Of a stretch of 8,458 nt of DNA, positions 1 to 5,928 are shown one piece after another (position 1 is the first letter of the stretch; each line of letters opens with the position of its first letter). The translations under genes and the position numbers were made by a program. The DNA is from Cytophagaceae bacterium (lineage in GTDB: Bacteria > Bacteroidota > Bacteroidia > Cytophagales > Spirosomataceae), in the NCBI GenBank assembly GCA_947461155.1, contig CANHKE010000038.1:1-8458 (forward strand), written 5' to 3'. Below the pieces are notes generated by a model that was not told where the DNA came from, ran no database searches, and saw only the letters and a list, made by a program, of their open reading frames with translations.

Positions 1-1
1 A

Positions 2-1198
2 TTTATTCCTGTTTCGAAGGAGGCGCTGGAGCAGTGTCATATGATGGGTGGGAAGGATATGATTTCGTTGTTGATTCATAATAAGCCGGATACGAAGATT
101 TTCGAGGGGAAGGGATTGTCGATTGGAGGGAGTTTGTCTTCAGATACGATGAATTCGCGGATGTTGATGGGGGATGTTTCTGCGGTGGTGATGAAGAATT
201 TACCTATTTGGGCGCAGATGATTCGGACGCCGTCGTTGGATGTGGCGTTGATGGGGGATTGGGATCAGAAGATTGAGAAGATGGCGCTGGAGACGTCGCA
301 GGAGAATGTGACAAGTATTTTGGGGGTACCTACGTGGACGTTGGTGTTGATTGAGAAGATTTTGGAGATTACGGGGAAGAAGTCGATTTTGGAAGTTTGG
401 CCAAATTTTGAGTTTTTGGTTCATGGGGCGGTGGCGTTTGGACCGTATCGGGATTTGTTTCAGACGCATGTGTTTCCGTCATCGGAGGTTCGATTTTTGG
501 AGATATACAATGCCTCGGAGGGGTTCTTTGGTATACAGGATGATTTAAATCGTCCGAATGAGATGTTGTTGATGCTGGATTACGGCATTTTTTATGAGTT
601 TATTCCGATGGGGGAAACGGGAGAGGAGATGGATTCGATTGTGCCGCTGGAGCGGGTGGAATTGGGGGTAAATTATGCGGTGGTGATCACGACGAATTCG
701 GGTTTGTGGCGGTATAAGATTGGGGACACGGTGCGATTTACGTCGGTACACCCCTATCGCGTAACGATTTCGGGACGGACGAAGCATTTTATTAATGCGT
801 TTGGGGAGGAGTTAATTATTGAGAATGCGGAGCGCGCGGTGGCGGTGGCTTGTCGGGAAACGGGGGCAGAGATCAAGGATTACACGGCGGCTCCGGTGTA
901 TATGGATGGGGGTAAGCGTGGGAGTCATGAATGGGTGGTTGAATTTTCGAAAGCACCGAAAGATTTGTGTACCTTTGCGGCTGTGTTGGATCAAACCTTG
1001 CGGGATAACAATTCGGATTATGATGCGAAGCGTTCGTATGATTTGGTTTTAGGTCCTCCGATTGTCCATGTGGCGCCTGAGGGAACTTTTTATGGTTGGA
1101 TGCGGAGTCGCGGGAAGTTGGGTGGTCAGCACAAGGTACCTCGTTTGAGTAATCATCGGGAATTTATAGACGGAGTTTTGGCTCATATTAATCAATAA
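2..1198 (+). CDS. GH3 family acyl-adenylating protein (auxin-responsive GH3 homologue), 5' truncated
   Basis: The reading frame is open from base 2 to the TAA at 1196-1198 (398 residues). The window edge cuts off the N-terminus; the ATG at 41 is internal. Family members are about 500 residues, so roughly 100 are missing, including the first ATP-binding motif. Two later nucleotide-binding motifs of the ANL-like GH3 fold are visible: YNASEG (bases 506-523, matching the YxASEG motif) and LWRYKIGD (704-727, matching the YRYxxGD motif). Plant GH3 enzymes adenylate an acyl acid and couple it to an amino acid. The substrate of the bacterial homologues is unknown, and I do not assign one. The protein is probably cytoplasmic, as no membrane segment is visible. 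It is the first visible gene of a four-gene operon, with yqeY starting 1 nt after its stop. Codons end strongly in G (TTG, GCG, GGG), as in the next three genes. Confidence 0.88.
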   Translation, partial: FIPVSKEALEQCHMMGGKDMISLLIHNKPDTKIFEGKGLSIGGSLSSDTMNSRMLMGDVSAVVMKNLPIWAQMIRTPSLDVALMGDWDQKIEKMALETSQENVTSILGVPTWTLVLIEKILEITGKKSILEVWPNFEFLVHGAVAFGPYRDLFQTHVFPSSEVRFLEIYNASEGFFGIQDDLNRPNEMLLMLDYGIFYEFIPMGETGEEMDSIVPLERVELGVNYAVVITTNSGLWRYKIGDTVRFTSVHPYRVTISGRTKHFINAFGEELIIENAERAVAVACRETGAEIKDYTAAPVYMDGGKRGSHEWVVEFSKAPKDLCTFAAVLDQTLRDNNSDYDAKRSYDLVLGPPIVHVAPEGTFYGWMRSRGKLGGQHKVPRLSNHREFIDGVLAHINQ

Positions 1199-1199
1199 C

Positions 1200-1652
1200 A
1201 TGGCATTAAAAGAAACAATTGAGGCGGGCATCAAAGATGCGATGCGTGCAAAAGATGCAGATCGTTTACGTGCGTTGCGTGCGATTAAATCGATGATTTT
1301 ATTAGAGGAGACTTCGGGTGCTTCTGACGGGGGTATTTCTGCGGATGCGGAGATGAAGATTTTGATGAAGGCTGCGAAGCAGCGCAAGGATTCGTTGGAG
1401 GTATATGTGGCTCAAAATCGTCCAGATTTGGCGGAGAAGGAGCAGGCGGAGTTGACGATTATTGAGGAATTTTTGCCAAAGCAATTATCCGATGCGGAAT
1501 TGACTACGCGAGTTGCGGAGATTATTGCCTCTGTGGGTGCGACTGGTCCGGCGGATATGGGTAAGGTGATGGGTGTGGCGTCGAAGCAATTGGCTGGTTT
1601 GTCGGATGGCAAGGCAATTTCTGCGAAGGTGGGTGAATTATTGAAGAAATAA
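1200..1652 (+). CDS. yqeY: GatB/YqeY domain-containing protein
   Basis: This 150-residue protein has the usual length for the stand-alone YqeY family. The N-terminus (MALKETIEAGIKDAMRAKD) and the helical segments around residues 20-70 are typical. The signature FLPKQLSDAEL sits at residues 91-101 and GPADMGKVMG at 116-125. The domain is homologous to the C-terminal tRNA-binding tail of GatB, a subunit of the glutamyl/aspartyl-tRNA amidotransferase. That suggests tRNA binding, but the role of the free-standing protein is not established. The start is fixed by the ATG 1 nt after the GH3 stop codon, and its TAA is followed after 1 nt by the rlmN ATG, so translational coupling is likely. No Shine-Dalgarno sequence is present, as expected for Bacteroidota. 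Confidence 0.92.
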   Translation: MALKETIEAGIKDAMRAKDADRLRALRAIKSMILLEETSGASDGGISADAEMKILMKAAKQRKDSLEVYVAQNRPDLAEKEQAELTIIEEFLPKQLSDAELTTRVAEIIASVGATGPADMGKVMGVASKQLAGLSDGKAISAKVGELLKK

Positions 1653-1653
1653 G

Positions 1654-2694
1654 ATGGTCATAGCGAAACGGGCGATCCGGAATTTGAGTTTGGAGGAGTT
1701 GAAGCAGGAAATGATTCAGCAAGGGGAGCCTGCGTTTCGTGCGAAGCAGGTGTATGAGTGGATTTGGAAGAAGTCTGTTCGTTCGTTTGAGTCGATGGGG
1801 AATATTCCGAAGTCGACGCGCGAATGGTTGGATGCTAGCTTTGATTTGCAGTGTGTGACGACGGCGGCGATGCAGGTGAGTACGGACCGGACGATTAAGT
1901 CAAGTTTCGCCTTATTTGATGCACATTTAATTGAGGGGGTGTTGATTCCTACGCGTGAGCGGATGACGGCTTGTGTTTCGTCGCAGGTTGGTTGTTCGTT
2001 GACCTGCAGTTTTTGTGCCACGGGGTATATGGATCGGAAGCGGAATTTGGAGGCATTTGAAATCTATGATCAGGTGGTGTTGATTCGGGATCAGGCACAG
2101 GAGAAGTATGGTATTCCTTTGACAAATATTGTGTATATGGGGATGGGGGAGCCTTTATTGAATTATGCCAATGTGCTGAAGTCGATTGAGATGATTACGT
2201 CGCCTGAGGGTTTGGGTATGGCATCGCGTCGGATTACGGTTTCGACGGCGGGGATTGCGAAGATGATTAAGAAGTTGGGGGATGATCAGGTGAAGTTCAA
2301 TTTGGCATTGTCGTTGCATGCGGCGAATGATGTGAAGCGGAATCAGATTATGCCGATTAATGAGTCGAATACCTTGGAGGCGTTGGCGGAGGCGTTGCGG
2401 TATTTTTATGACAAGACGGAGAATGAGATTACGTTGGAGTATATCATGTTTAACAAGTTTAATGATTCGGTGGATGATGCGCGGGAGTTGTATGAATTTG
2501 CGCGTCGATTGCCTTGTAAGATTAATATCATTGAGTACAATCCGATTAAGCAGGCTGATTTTGTGAATGCGGAGGCGGATGCGTTGGCTAAGTTTACGGC
2601 GTTTTTGGAGAGTAAGAAGATGATTGTGAATGTCCGCCGATCGCGTGGCAAGGATATAGATGCTGCTTGTGGGCAGTTGGCCGGTAAAAAATAA
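1654..2694 (+). CDS. rlmN: Dual-specificity 23S rRNA/tRNA adenine C2-methyltransferase RlmN
   Basis: This 346-residue radical-SAM enzyme methylates C2 of A2503 in 23S rRNA and of A37 in some tRNAs. All key residues are present. The [4Fe-4S] ligands form a CX3CX2C motif at C114, C118 and C121 (CSLTCSFC). C107, seven residues before the first ligand, matches E. coli C118. C339 in DAACGQL matches E. coli C355, the cysteine that carries the methyl group. The SAM-binding GMGEP motif is at residues 163-167. C107 and C339 together separate RlmN/Cfr from other radical-SAM enzymes. The short N-terminal helical region (about 1-60) fits RlmN, and chromosomal operon context with yqeY argues for housekeeping RlmN over the resistance enzyme Cfr. 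The start codon lies 1 nt after the yqeY stop. Confidence 0.97.
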   Translation: MVIAKRAIRNLSLEELKQEMIQQGEPAFRAKQVYEWIWKKSVRSFESMGNIPKSTREWLDASFDLQCVTTAAMQVSTDRTIKSSFALFDAHLIEGVLIPTRERMTACVSSQVGCSLTCSFCATGYMDRKRNLEAFEIYDQVVLIRDQAQEKYGIPLTNIVYMGMGEPLLNYANVLKSIEMITSPEGLGMASRRITVSTAGIAKMIKKLGDDQVKFNLALSLHAANDVKRNQIMPINESNTLEALAEALRYFYDKTENEITLEYIMFNKFNDSVDDARELYEFARRLPCKINIIEYNPIKQADFVNAEADALAKFTAFLESKKMIVNVRRSRGKDIDAACGQLAGKK

Positions 2695-2698
2695 GCCC

Positions 2699-3274
2699 AT
2701 GAATGAGCTTTTCCCCATATTTTTAAAGTTGGACCGTTTGGATACGCTTGTCGTGGGAGGCGGGAATGTGGCGTTGGAGAAGGTGTCTGCGTTGTTGCGG
2801 AATTCACCTGCTTCGCGGGTAACTTTGGTGGCCCCGATGTTTCGTTCGGATACCTTGGCATTTTTATCGGATTATCCGCAGGTTGTTTTGTGTGAGCGCG
2901 GGTTTGTGTTGGCTGATTTGGATGGTAGGGATTTGGTGATTTGCGCGACGGATAATCGGGAGTTGCATGAGATGATAAAGGAGGCATGTGCTGCGCGTCA
3001 TTTACTGTGTAACGTTGCGGATACACCAGATTTGTGTGATTTTTATTTGGGATCGATTGTTCAGAAGGGGGATTTGAAGATTGCGATATCGACGAATGGC
3101 AAATCTCCTACGTTGGCAAAGCGCATTCGAGCCTTTTTGGAGGATGTGATTCCGGAGGAGATTCAGGAGGGCTTGGAGGGAATGGAGGCAGTTCGTAAGA
3201 CCTTGAAGGGTGATTTTCAGGAGAAGATTCGGGTATTGAATGAGCTGACGAAGGGGGTTATTTTTCGGAAGTAG
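2699..3274 (+). CDS. Precorrin-2 dehydrogenase / sirohydrochlorin ferrochelatase (Met8/CysG N-terminal type)
   Basis: This 191-residue protein converts precorrin-2 to sirohydrochlorin with NAD and probably inserts iron to give siroheme, the cofactor of assimilatory sulfite and nitrite reductases. The N-terminal Rossmann motif VVGGGNVALEK spans residues 18-28. ICATDN is at 81-86. NVAD ends at D108, which aligns with CysG D104, the residue implicated in dehydrogenation and chelation. STNGKSPTLAKRIR (131-144) matches the SSGGTSPVLA region of CysG. There is no uroporphyrinogen-III methyltransferase domain, so that step must be encoded elsewhere. I chose the ATG at 2699, 4 nt after the rlmN stop; a frame extension to 2660 would overlap rlmN and lacks family similarity. 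It is last in the operon, and its TAG lies inside an 11-bp inverted repeat (3270-3280) next to a REP hairpin that could help end the transcript. Confidence 0.93.
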   Translation: MNELFPIFLKLDRLDTLVVGGGNVALEKVSALLRNSPASRVTLVAPMFRSDTLAFLSDYPQVVLCERGFVLADLDGRDLVICATDNRELHEMIKEACAARHLLCNVADTPDLCDFYLGSIVQKGDLKIAISTNGKSPTLAKRIRAFLEDVIPEEIQEGLEGMEAVRKTLKGDFQEKIRVLNELTKGVIFRK

Positions 3275-3278
3275 TCTA

Positions 3279-3315
3279 CTTACCTTTGCCAATCCTCCAA
3301 GGTTTGGCAAAGGTA
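3279..3315 (+). repeat. REP-like palindromic element, left copy
   Basis: A 12-bp perfect stem (3281-3292, TACCTTTGCCAA, with 3304-3315, TTGGCAAAGGTA) encloses an 11-nt centre in which CCT and AGG can pair further around a CCA loop. The 37 bp are the exact reverse complement of 4064-4100. The element starts 5 nt after the stop of the siroheme gene and could protect or terminate that mRNA. No T-tract follows, so it is not a classical intrinsic terminator. Confidence 0.92.
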
Positions 3316-3350
3316 GGGGGGAGCGCGGAAAAATTCATCATTCAAATTGT

Positions 3351-3374
3351 AGAATATCAACTTCTTGATATTCT
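3351..3374 (+). other. Perfect 10-bp hairpin upstream of the transposase
   Basis: AGAATATCAA (3351-3360) pairs fully with TTGATATTCT (3365-3374) around a CTTC loop. Two flanking G-T pairs and a U-A pair can extend the stem to 3348-3377. It lies between the left REP and the transposase start. It could be a structure in the transposase mRNA leader, a terminator for the upstream operon (a T-rich stretch follows at 3378-3381), or a second substrate for the HUH enzyme. The sequence does not decide between these. Confidence 0.6.
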
Positions 3375-3434
3375 GTATTTTAGGCTTTTTGGCTTAGTGG
3401 AATGTGCATAGATTTAGTGAAAAATTTAATCACT

Positions 3435-4046
3435 ATGTCACATATATCTCACTATTTGACTCGATTTCAGTCGGGTAAATTTTATCACATTTATAATCGG
3501 GCGATTGATCGAAAGCTGATGTTTAAGTCGCGCTCGAATTATCATTATTTCATGCGGTTATGGAAGCGTTACTTGGATGGGTACTTGGATGTGGTTTCGT
3601 ATAGTTTAAATGCGAATCACTATCATTTTTTGGTTCGGGTGCGTTATTTTAGTCCGGAACAGTTGATGGGTAGAACGGAGCATGAGTTGATTGCGGAGCA
3701 GTTTAAAATCTTTTTTCGGACTTATGCTTTGGCATTTAATAAGAATCATGTGCGTACTGGGTCGTTATTTGAGGGACCATTTAAGCGGGTGCTTATTGGA
3801 GACAATCATTATTTGACTTATTTGATTCATTATATACATGTGAACCCAGAGAAGAACAAGTTGTGTAATGATTTTAGAACGTGGGATTGGAGCTCTTATA
3901 AGTATATCGTGACGTCTGGTGAATCAGTTGTGGATCGGAAATTTGTTTTGGAATGGTTTGGGAGTCTTCGGGAGTTTACCCAATTTCATATGAAAGAAGA
4001 TCAAGAAGTTGATATTCGCACATTTTTATCAGGGGATGAGGATTAA
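3435..4046 (+). CDS. REP-associated tyrosine transposase (RAYT, Y1_Tnp / IS200-like HUH family)
   Basis: A 203-residue single-strand DNA transposase domain. GKFYHIYNRAIDRKLMF (residues 15-31) is the family's usual N-terminal strand. The HUH metal-binding motif is H62-Y-H64 in NANHYHFLVRV. LFEGPFKR is at 111-118. The helix with the candidate nucleophile tyrosine is LTYLIHYIHVNPEK (127-140; Y133 favoured, Y126 or Y129 possible). WSSYKY (142-157 region) is the usual C-terminal signature of this family. RAYTs cut and rejoin REP DNA through a 5'-phosphotyrosine link, and most are thought to be domesticated. The ATG at 3435 keeps the usual short N-terminus; an in-frame ATG at 3402 would add 11 residues. 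A 6-bp stem (3415-3420 with 3430-3435) could cover the chosen start. Catalytic residues look intact and codon use resembles the upstream operon, so it is either long resident or from a relative. Confidence 0.9.
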   Translation: MSHISHYLTRFQSGKFYHIYNRAIDRKLMFKSRSNYHYFMRLWKRYLDGYLDVVSYSLNANHYHFLVRVRYFSPEQLMGRTEHELIAEQFKIFFRTYALAFNKNHVRTGSLFEGPFKRVLIGDNHYLTYLIHYIHVNPEKNKLCNDFRTWDWSSYKYIVTSGESVVDRKFVLEWFGSLREFTQFHMKEDQEVDIRTFLSGDED

Positions 4047-4063
4047 GAAAATCTTCAAATCTG

Positions 4064-4100
4064 TACCTTTGCCAAACCTTGGAGGATTGGCAAAGGTAAG
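4064..4100 (-). repeat. REP-like palindromic element, right copy (inverted)
   Basis: This is the exact reverse complement of 3279-3315, with no mismatch over 37 bp. The identity stops sharply at both ends. The stem is 4064-4075 with 4087-4098. It lies 17 nt after the transposase stop codon and 6 nt before the rho-independent terminator. Confidence 0.92.
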
Positions 4101-4106
4101 GGGAAC

Positions 4107-4137
4107 AAAAAGGGGGCTGCGCAGCAGCCCCCTTTTT
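4107..4137. terminator. Bidirectional rho-independent terminator
   Basis: A 14-bp perfect stem (4107-4120 with 4124-4137) has a GCA loop. The core is GGGGGCTGC/GCAGCCCCC, flanked by A5 on the left and T6 on the right. It therefore gives a GC-rich hairpin plus U-tract on both strands. It sits between the convergent transposase (+) and fba (-), about 20 nt beyond the fba stop codon, and should end both transcripts. Confidence 0.95.
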
Positions 4138-4158
4138 TAATTCAATAATCAATCGAGA

Positions 4159-5241
4159 TTATAAGTATTGATTCGCGTTAGTCGCGTTCAAATCTTCGAA
4201 AGCTGTTTTTAGACGAGCTACTAATGTCTCTTCGCCTTTACGTAACCAAACGCGCGGATCGTAGTATTTTTTGTTTGGCGAATCGTCACCTGTAGGGTTA
4301 CCGATTTGACCTTGTAAGTATCCTTCGTTTGCTTTGTAGAATCCTAAGATACCTTCCCAGAGCGCCCATTGCGTATCTGTATCGATGTTCATTTTGATGG
4401 CACCGTAAGATAATGCTTCGCGAATTTCTTCGCGAGAAGAACCTGAACCGCCGTGGAATACGAAGTTGATCGGTTTCTCTGCAGCAAGGCTATATTTTTC
4501 TTTAATGAATTCTTGTGAGTTCTTCAAGATCACCGGTTGTAATTTTACGTTACCTGGCTTGTATACACCGTGAACGTTTCCGAAGGCAGCTGCGATGGTG
4601 AAGCGGTGCGAGATTTTGCTCAATACTTCGTATGCGTAAGCAACTTCTTCTGGTTGAGTATATAATTTAGATGAGTCAACGTCCGAGTTGTCCACTCCGT
4701 CTTCTTCGCCACCTGTTACACCTAATTCGATTTCAAGTGTCATGCCCATTTTGGACATACGAGCTAAATATTTCGCACAGATTTCTAAGTTTTCTTCCAA
4801 AGGCTCCTCTGACAAGTCGATCATGTGAGACGAAAATAACGGTTGGCCTGTTTCAGCGAAGTATTTTTCACCTGCGTCCAAAAGTCCGTCGATCCAAGGC
4901 AAAAGTTTCTTAGCACAGTGGTCAGTGTGTAGGACAACTTGAACGCCGTAGGCTTTGGCCATTTGGTGAACGTGGTATGCGCCTGCGATTGAACCTGCAA
5001 CAGCTGCTGCTTGGTTTTCGTTTGAAAGGGTTTTTCCTGCGTAGAAAATACCGCCACCATTTGAGAATTGGATGATTACGGGTGAGTTAACAGCTTTGGC
5101 AGCTTCTAATACTGCGTTTACCGTGTTTGTGCCGGTAACATTTACAGCTGGAAGCGCAAATTGGTTCTTTTTTGCGATCTCGAATAATTCCTGCACCGCA
5201 TCTCCATGCAATACTCCTGTTTGAGTGGATAAACTTGACAT
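4159..5241 (-). CDS. fba: Class II fructose-bisphosphate aldolase
   Basis: This 360-residue, zinc-dependent class IIA aldolase splits fructose 1,6-bisphosphate into dihydroxyacetone phosphate and glyceraldehyde 3-phosphate in glycolysis and runs the reverse in gluconeogenesis. It is cytosolic. Length and residue numbering track the 359-residue E. coli FbaA. HTDHC at 105-109 gives the catalytic Asp (D107) and a zinc His (H108). IELGVTGGEEDGV (171-183) carries the acidic residues of that loop. GNVHGVYKPG (221-230) supplies H224. FHGGSGS (262-268) supplies zinc ligand H263 and the phosphate-binding glycines. NIDTDTQWA (285-293) is the substrate phosphate loop. The ATG at 5239-5241 gives the expected N-terminus. 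The gene stands alone, divergent from rplC and convergent with the transposase, and ends at the shared terminator. Confidence 0.97.
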   Translation of the reverse strand: MSSLSTQTGVLHGDAVQELFEIAKKNQFALPAVNVTGTNTVNAVLEAAKAVNSPVIIQFSNGGGIFYAGKTLSNENQAAAVAGSIAGAYHVHQMAKAYGVQVVLHTDHCAKKLLPWIDGLLDAGEKYFAETGQPLFSSHMIDLSEEPLEENLEICAKYLARMSKMGMTLEIELGVTGGEEDGVDNSDVDSSKLYTQPEEVAYAYEVLSKISHRFTIAAAFGNVHGVYKPGNVKLQPVILKNSQEFIKEKYSLAAEKPINFVFHGGSGSSREEIREALSYGAIKMNIDTDTQWALWEGILGFYKANEGYLQGQIGNPTGDDSPNKKYYDPRVWLRKGEETLVARLKTAFEDLNATNANQYL

Positions 5242-5299
5242 AATGATTTTTTTTCTTGGGAAATAAATATAAACTACCTGATTTTCAGCAAGTAAAGGC

Positions 5300-5307
5300 C
5301 AAAAATA
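5300..5307 (-). promoter_or_regulatory. Possible fba promoter (-7 box)
   Basis: Read on the minus strand, this is TATTTTTG, which fits the Bacteroidota -7 consensus TAnnTTTG. It lies about 60 nt upstream of the fba start. No TTG is found 19 nt further upstream, so the -33 element is weak or absent and the call rests on the -7 box and its position. Confidence 0.4.
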
Positions 5308-5356
5308 CTAAAATAAGTTCAATTTCTCGGCATGGAAATGAGAAAAATACAATTTT

Positions 5357-5440
5357 GTCAGTCGCTAGTCACTAGTTGTCAGTCCGGAGTCCGAAGGTAA
5401 AGTTGTCAGTAGCTAGTGGTCAGTCGCTAGTCATCAGTCG
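5357..5440. repeat. Cluster of short direct repeats (GTCAGTC/CTAGTC family)
   Basis: GTCAGTCGCTAGTCA occurs twice without mismatch (5357-5371 and 5419-5433). AGTTGTCAGT occurs twice (5374-5383 and 5401-5410). The sequence between and after them consists of related GTCAGT, CTAGT and TCAGTC words, giving a patchy low-complexity block. It is non-coding and has no visible partner gene. Confidence 0.75.
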
Positions 5441-5497
5441 GGGAGCCTAAAGCCCGTAACCTTATATAGTCTGGTTTCCGAGGTATTCAGTCTATCA

Positions 5498-5567
5498 TCC
5501 AATGTCCAACGTCCAACGTCTAACGTCCATTGTCTAACGTCCAATGTCCAGCGTCTAACGTCTAATC
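5498..5567. repeat. Array of ten degenerate 7-bp units (consensus TCYAACG)
   Basis: Ten consecutive heptamers follow without a gap: TCCAATG, TCCAACG, TCCAACG, TCTAACG, TCCATTG, TCTAACG, TCCAATG, TCCAGCG, TCTAACG, TCTAATC. Variation falls mainly at positions 3, 5 and 6, while T1, C2 and A4 never change. The array ends 32 bp before the -33 element of the rplC promoter. Seven is not a multiple of three, so translation in any frame gives a 7-residue repeat, which explains the apparent repeat peptide on the minus strand. Confidence 0.88.
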
Positions 5568-5599
5568 TGCTGACTCTCAAAATATTTTTACTCAACCTC

Positions 5600-5629
5600 T
5601 TGCACGTGTTATTTTTTTCTGTACCTTTG
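5600..5629 (+). promoter_or_regulatory. rplC operon promoter (Bacteroidota type)
   Basis: TTG (5600-5602), exactly 19 nt, then TACCTTTG (5622-5629) is a perfect match to the Bacteroidota primary sigma-factor consensus TTG-N19-TAnnTTTG. A run of seven T lies in the spacer. Transcription should start near 5634-5638, which leaves a leader of about 350 nt before rplC. Strong consensus elements fit a ribosomal protein operon. Confidence 0.85.
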
Positions 5630-5726
5630 CACTCCCGTTCGACAAACGTAGTTTTCAATTCCGAAAGAGGTTGGCAGAACTTCTCGAATTTATTCAAAAC
5701 ACAGAAATACGTGTCGAAATGGGTCT

Positions 5727-5749
5727 AAAATTGAGATAAGCTCGATTTT
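5727..5749 (+). other. Leader hairpin 1, attenuator-like
   Basis: AAAATTGAG (5727-5735) pairs with CTCGATTTT (5741-5749), 9 bp with one U-G pair, around loop ATAAG. The 3' arm runs into five Ts (5746-5750), so it resembles a weak intrinsic terminator or attenuator within the leader. Confidence 0.5.
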
Positions 5750-5815
5750 TGTGTTAGAACTGGTATTGATTTGTGATCGCTGAATGCCCAGCCCACGAGT
5801 TGAATATTAAGCTAC

Positions 5816-5857
5816 ACAAGGTGTTTTTCACTGTTTTCCACAGTGGTGTCATCTTGT
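5816..5857 (+). other. Leader hairpin 2, two stacked stems
   Basis: The lower stem is ACAAGGTG (5816-5823) with CATCTTGT (5850-5857), 8 bp with one G-U. The upper stem is CACTGT (5829-5834) with ACAGTG (5840-5845), 6 perfect bp around loop TTTCC. An internal loop (TTTTT opposite GTGT) separates them. Two stems around an asymmetric internal loop is a shape often used by protein-binding leaders. Confidence 0.55.
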
Positions 5858-5897
5858 CGCCTTTTACCAATTCTGCTTTTTATTTAATGTGATTCTT

Positions 5898-5917
5898 AGA
5901 TCGTTGCGAAACGATTT
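5898..5917 (+). other. Leader hairpin 3 with GCGA (GNRA) tetraloop
   Basis: ATCGTT (5900-5905) pairs perfectly with AACGAT (5910-5915) around GCGA, a GNRA tetraloop. A G-U and an A-U pair extend the stem to 5898 and 5917. GNRA loops are common in functional RNAs because they are stable and dock into receptors. Confidence 0.55.
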
Positions 5918-5928
5918 TGAATAAAAGT

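Larger units (their letters stand above)
3279..4100. mobile_element. REP/RAYT unit: HUH transposase gene between inverted REP elements
   Basis: The unit spans about 820 bp. It has an imperfect-palindrome element at each end (3279-3315 and 4064-4100) with a Y1-family transposase gene between them. The two end elements are exact reverse complements over 37 bp. This is the arrangement of REP-associated tyrosine transposases (RAYTs), which are usually single-copy genes flanked by the REP sequences they recognise. It lies between the siroheme gene and the convergent fba terminator and breaks no recognisable gene. I see no target-site duplication, as expected for HUH enzymes. Confidence 0.82.

Noticed and set aside
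2155..3026. Long minus-strand open frames opposite rlmN and the siroheme gene
   Set aside because: They are antisense shadows caused by the G-rich codon style. The plus-strand proteins have full sets of conserved residues, and the antisense peptides show no recognisable motif.
3270..3280. AGTAG-T-CTACT inverted repeat and GTAG tetranucleotide before the left REP, as in proteobacterial REP signatures
   Set aside because: The GTAG includes the stop codon of the siroheme gene, and no GTAG is found at the matching place beside the right REP, so it is not a conserved part of the element.
3402..3434. Upstream ATG of the transposase as the true start
   Set aside because: The 11 extra residues (MCIDLVKNLIT) do not resemble the family N-terminus. 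It cannot be excluded, so it is noted in the gene entry.
4042..4071. A promoter using TACCTTTG of the right REP
   Set aside because: No TTG lies 19 nt upstream; the sequence there is ATT, and the gene that would follow on this strand is only the terminator.
5498..5567. CRISPR-like array
   Set aside because: Units are only 7 bp and contiguous, there are no unique spacers of constant length, and no cas genes are nearby.
5434..5697. Minus-strand open frame of 87 codons with a repeated RRWTLDV-like peptide
   Set aside because: It runs through the heptamer array and the rplC promoter. A 7-bp tandem repeat gives a 7-residue repeat in every frame, and no family resemblance is visible.
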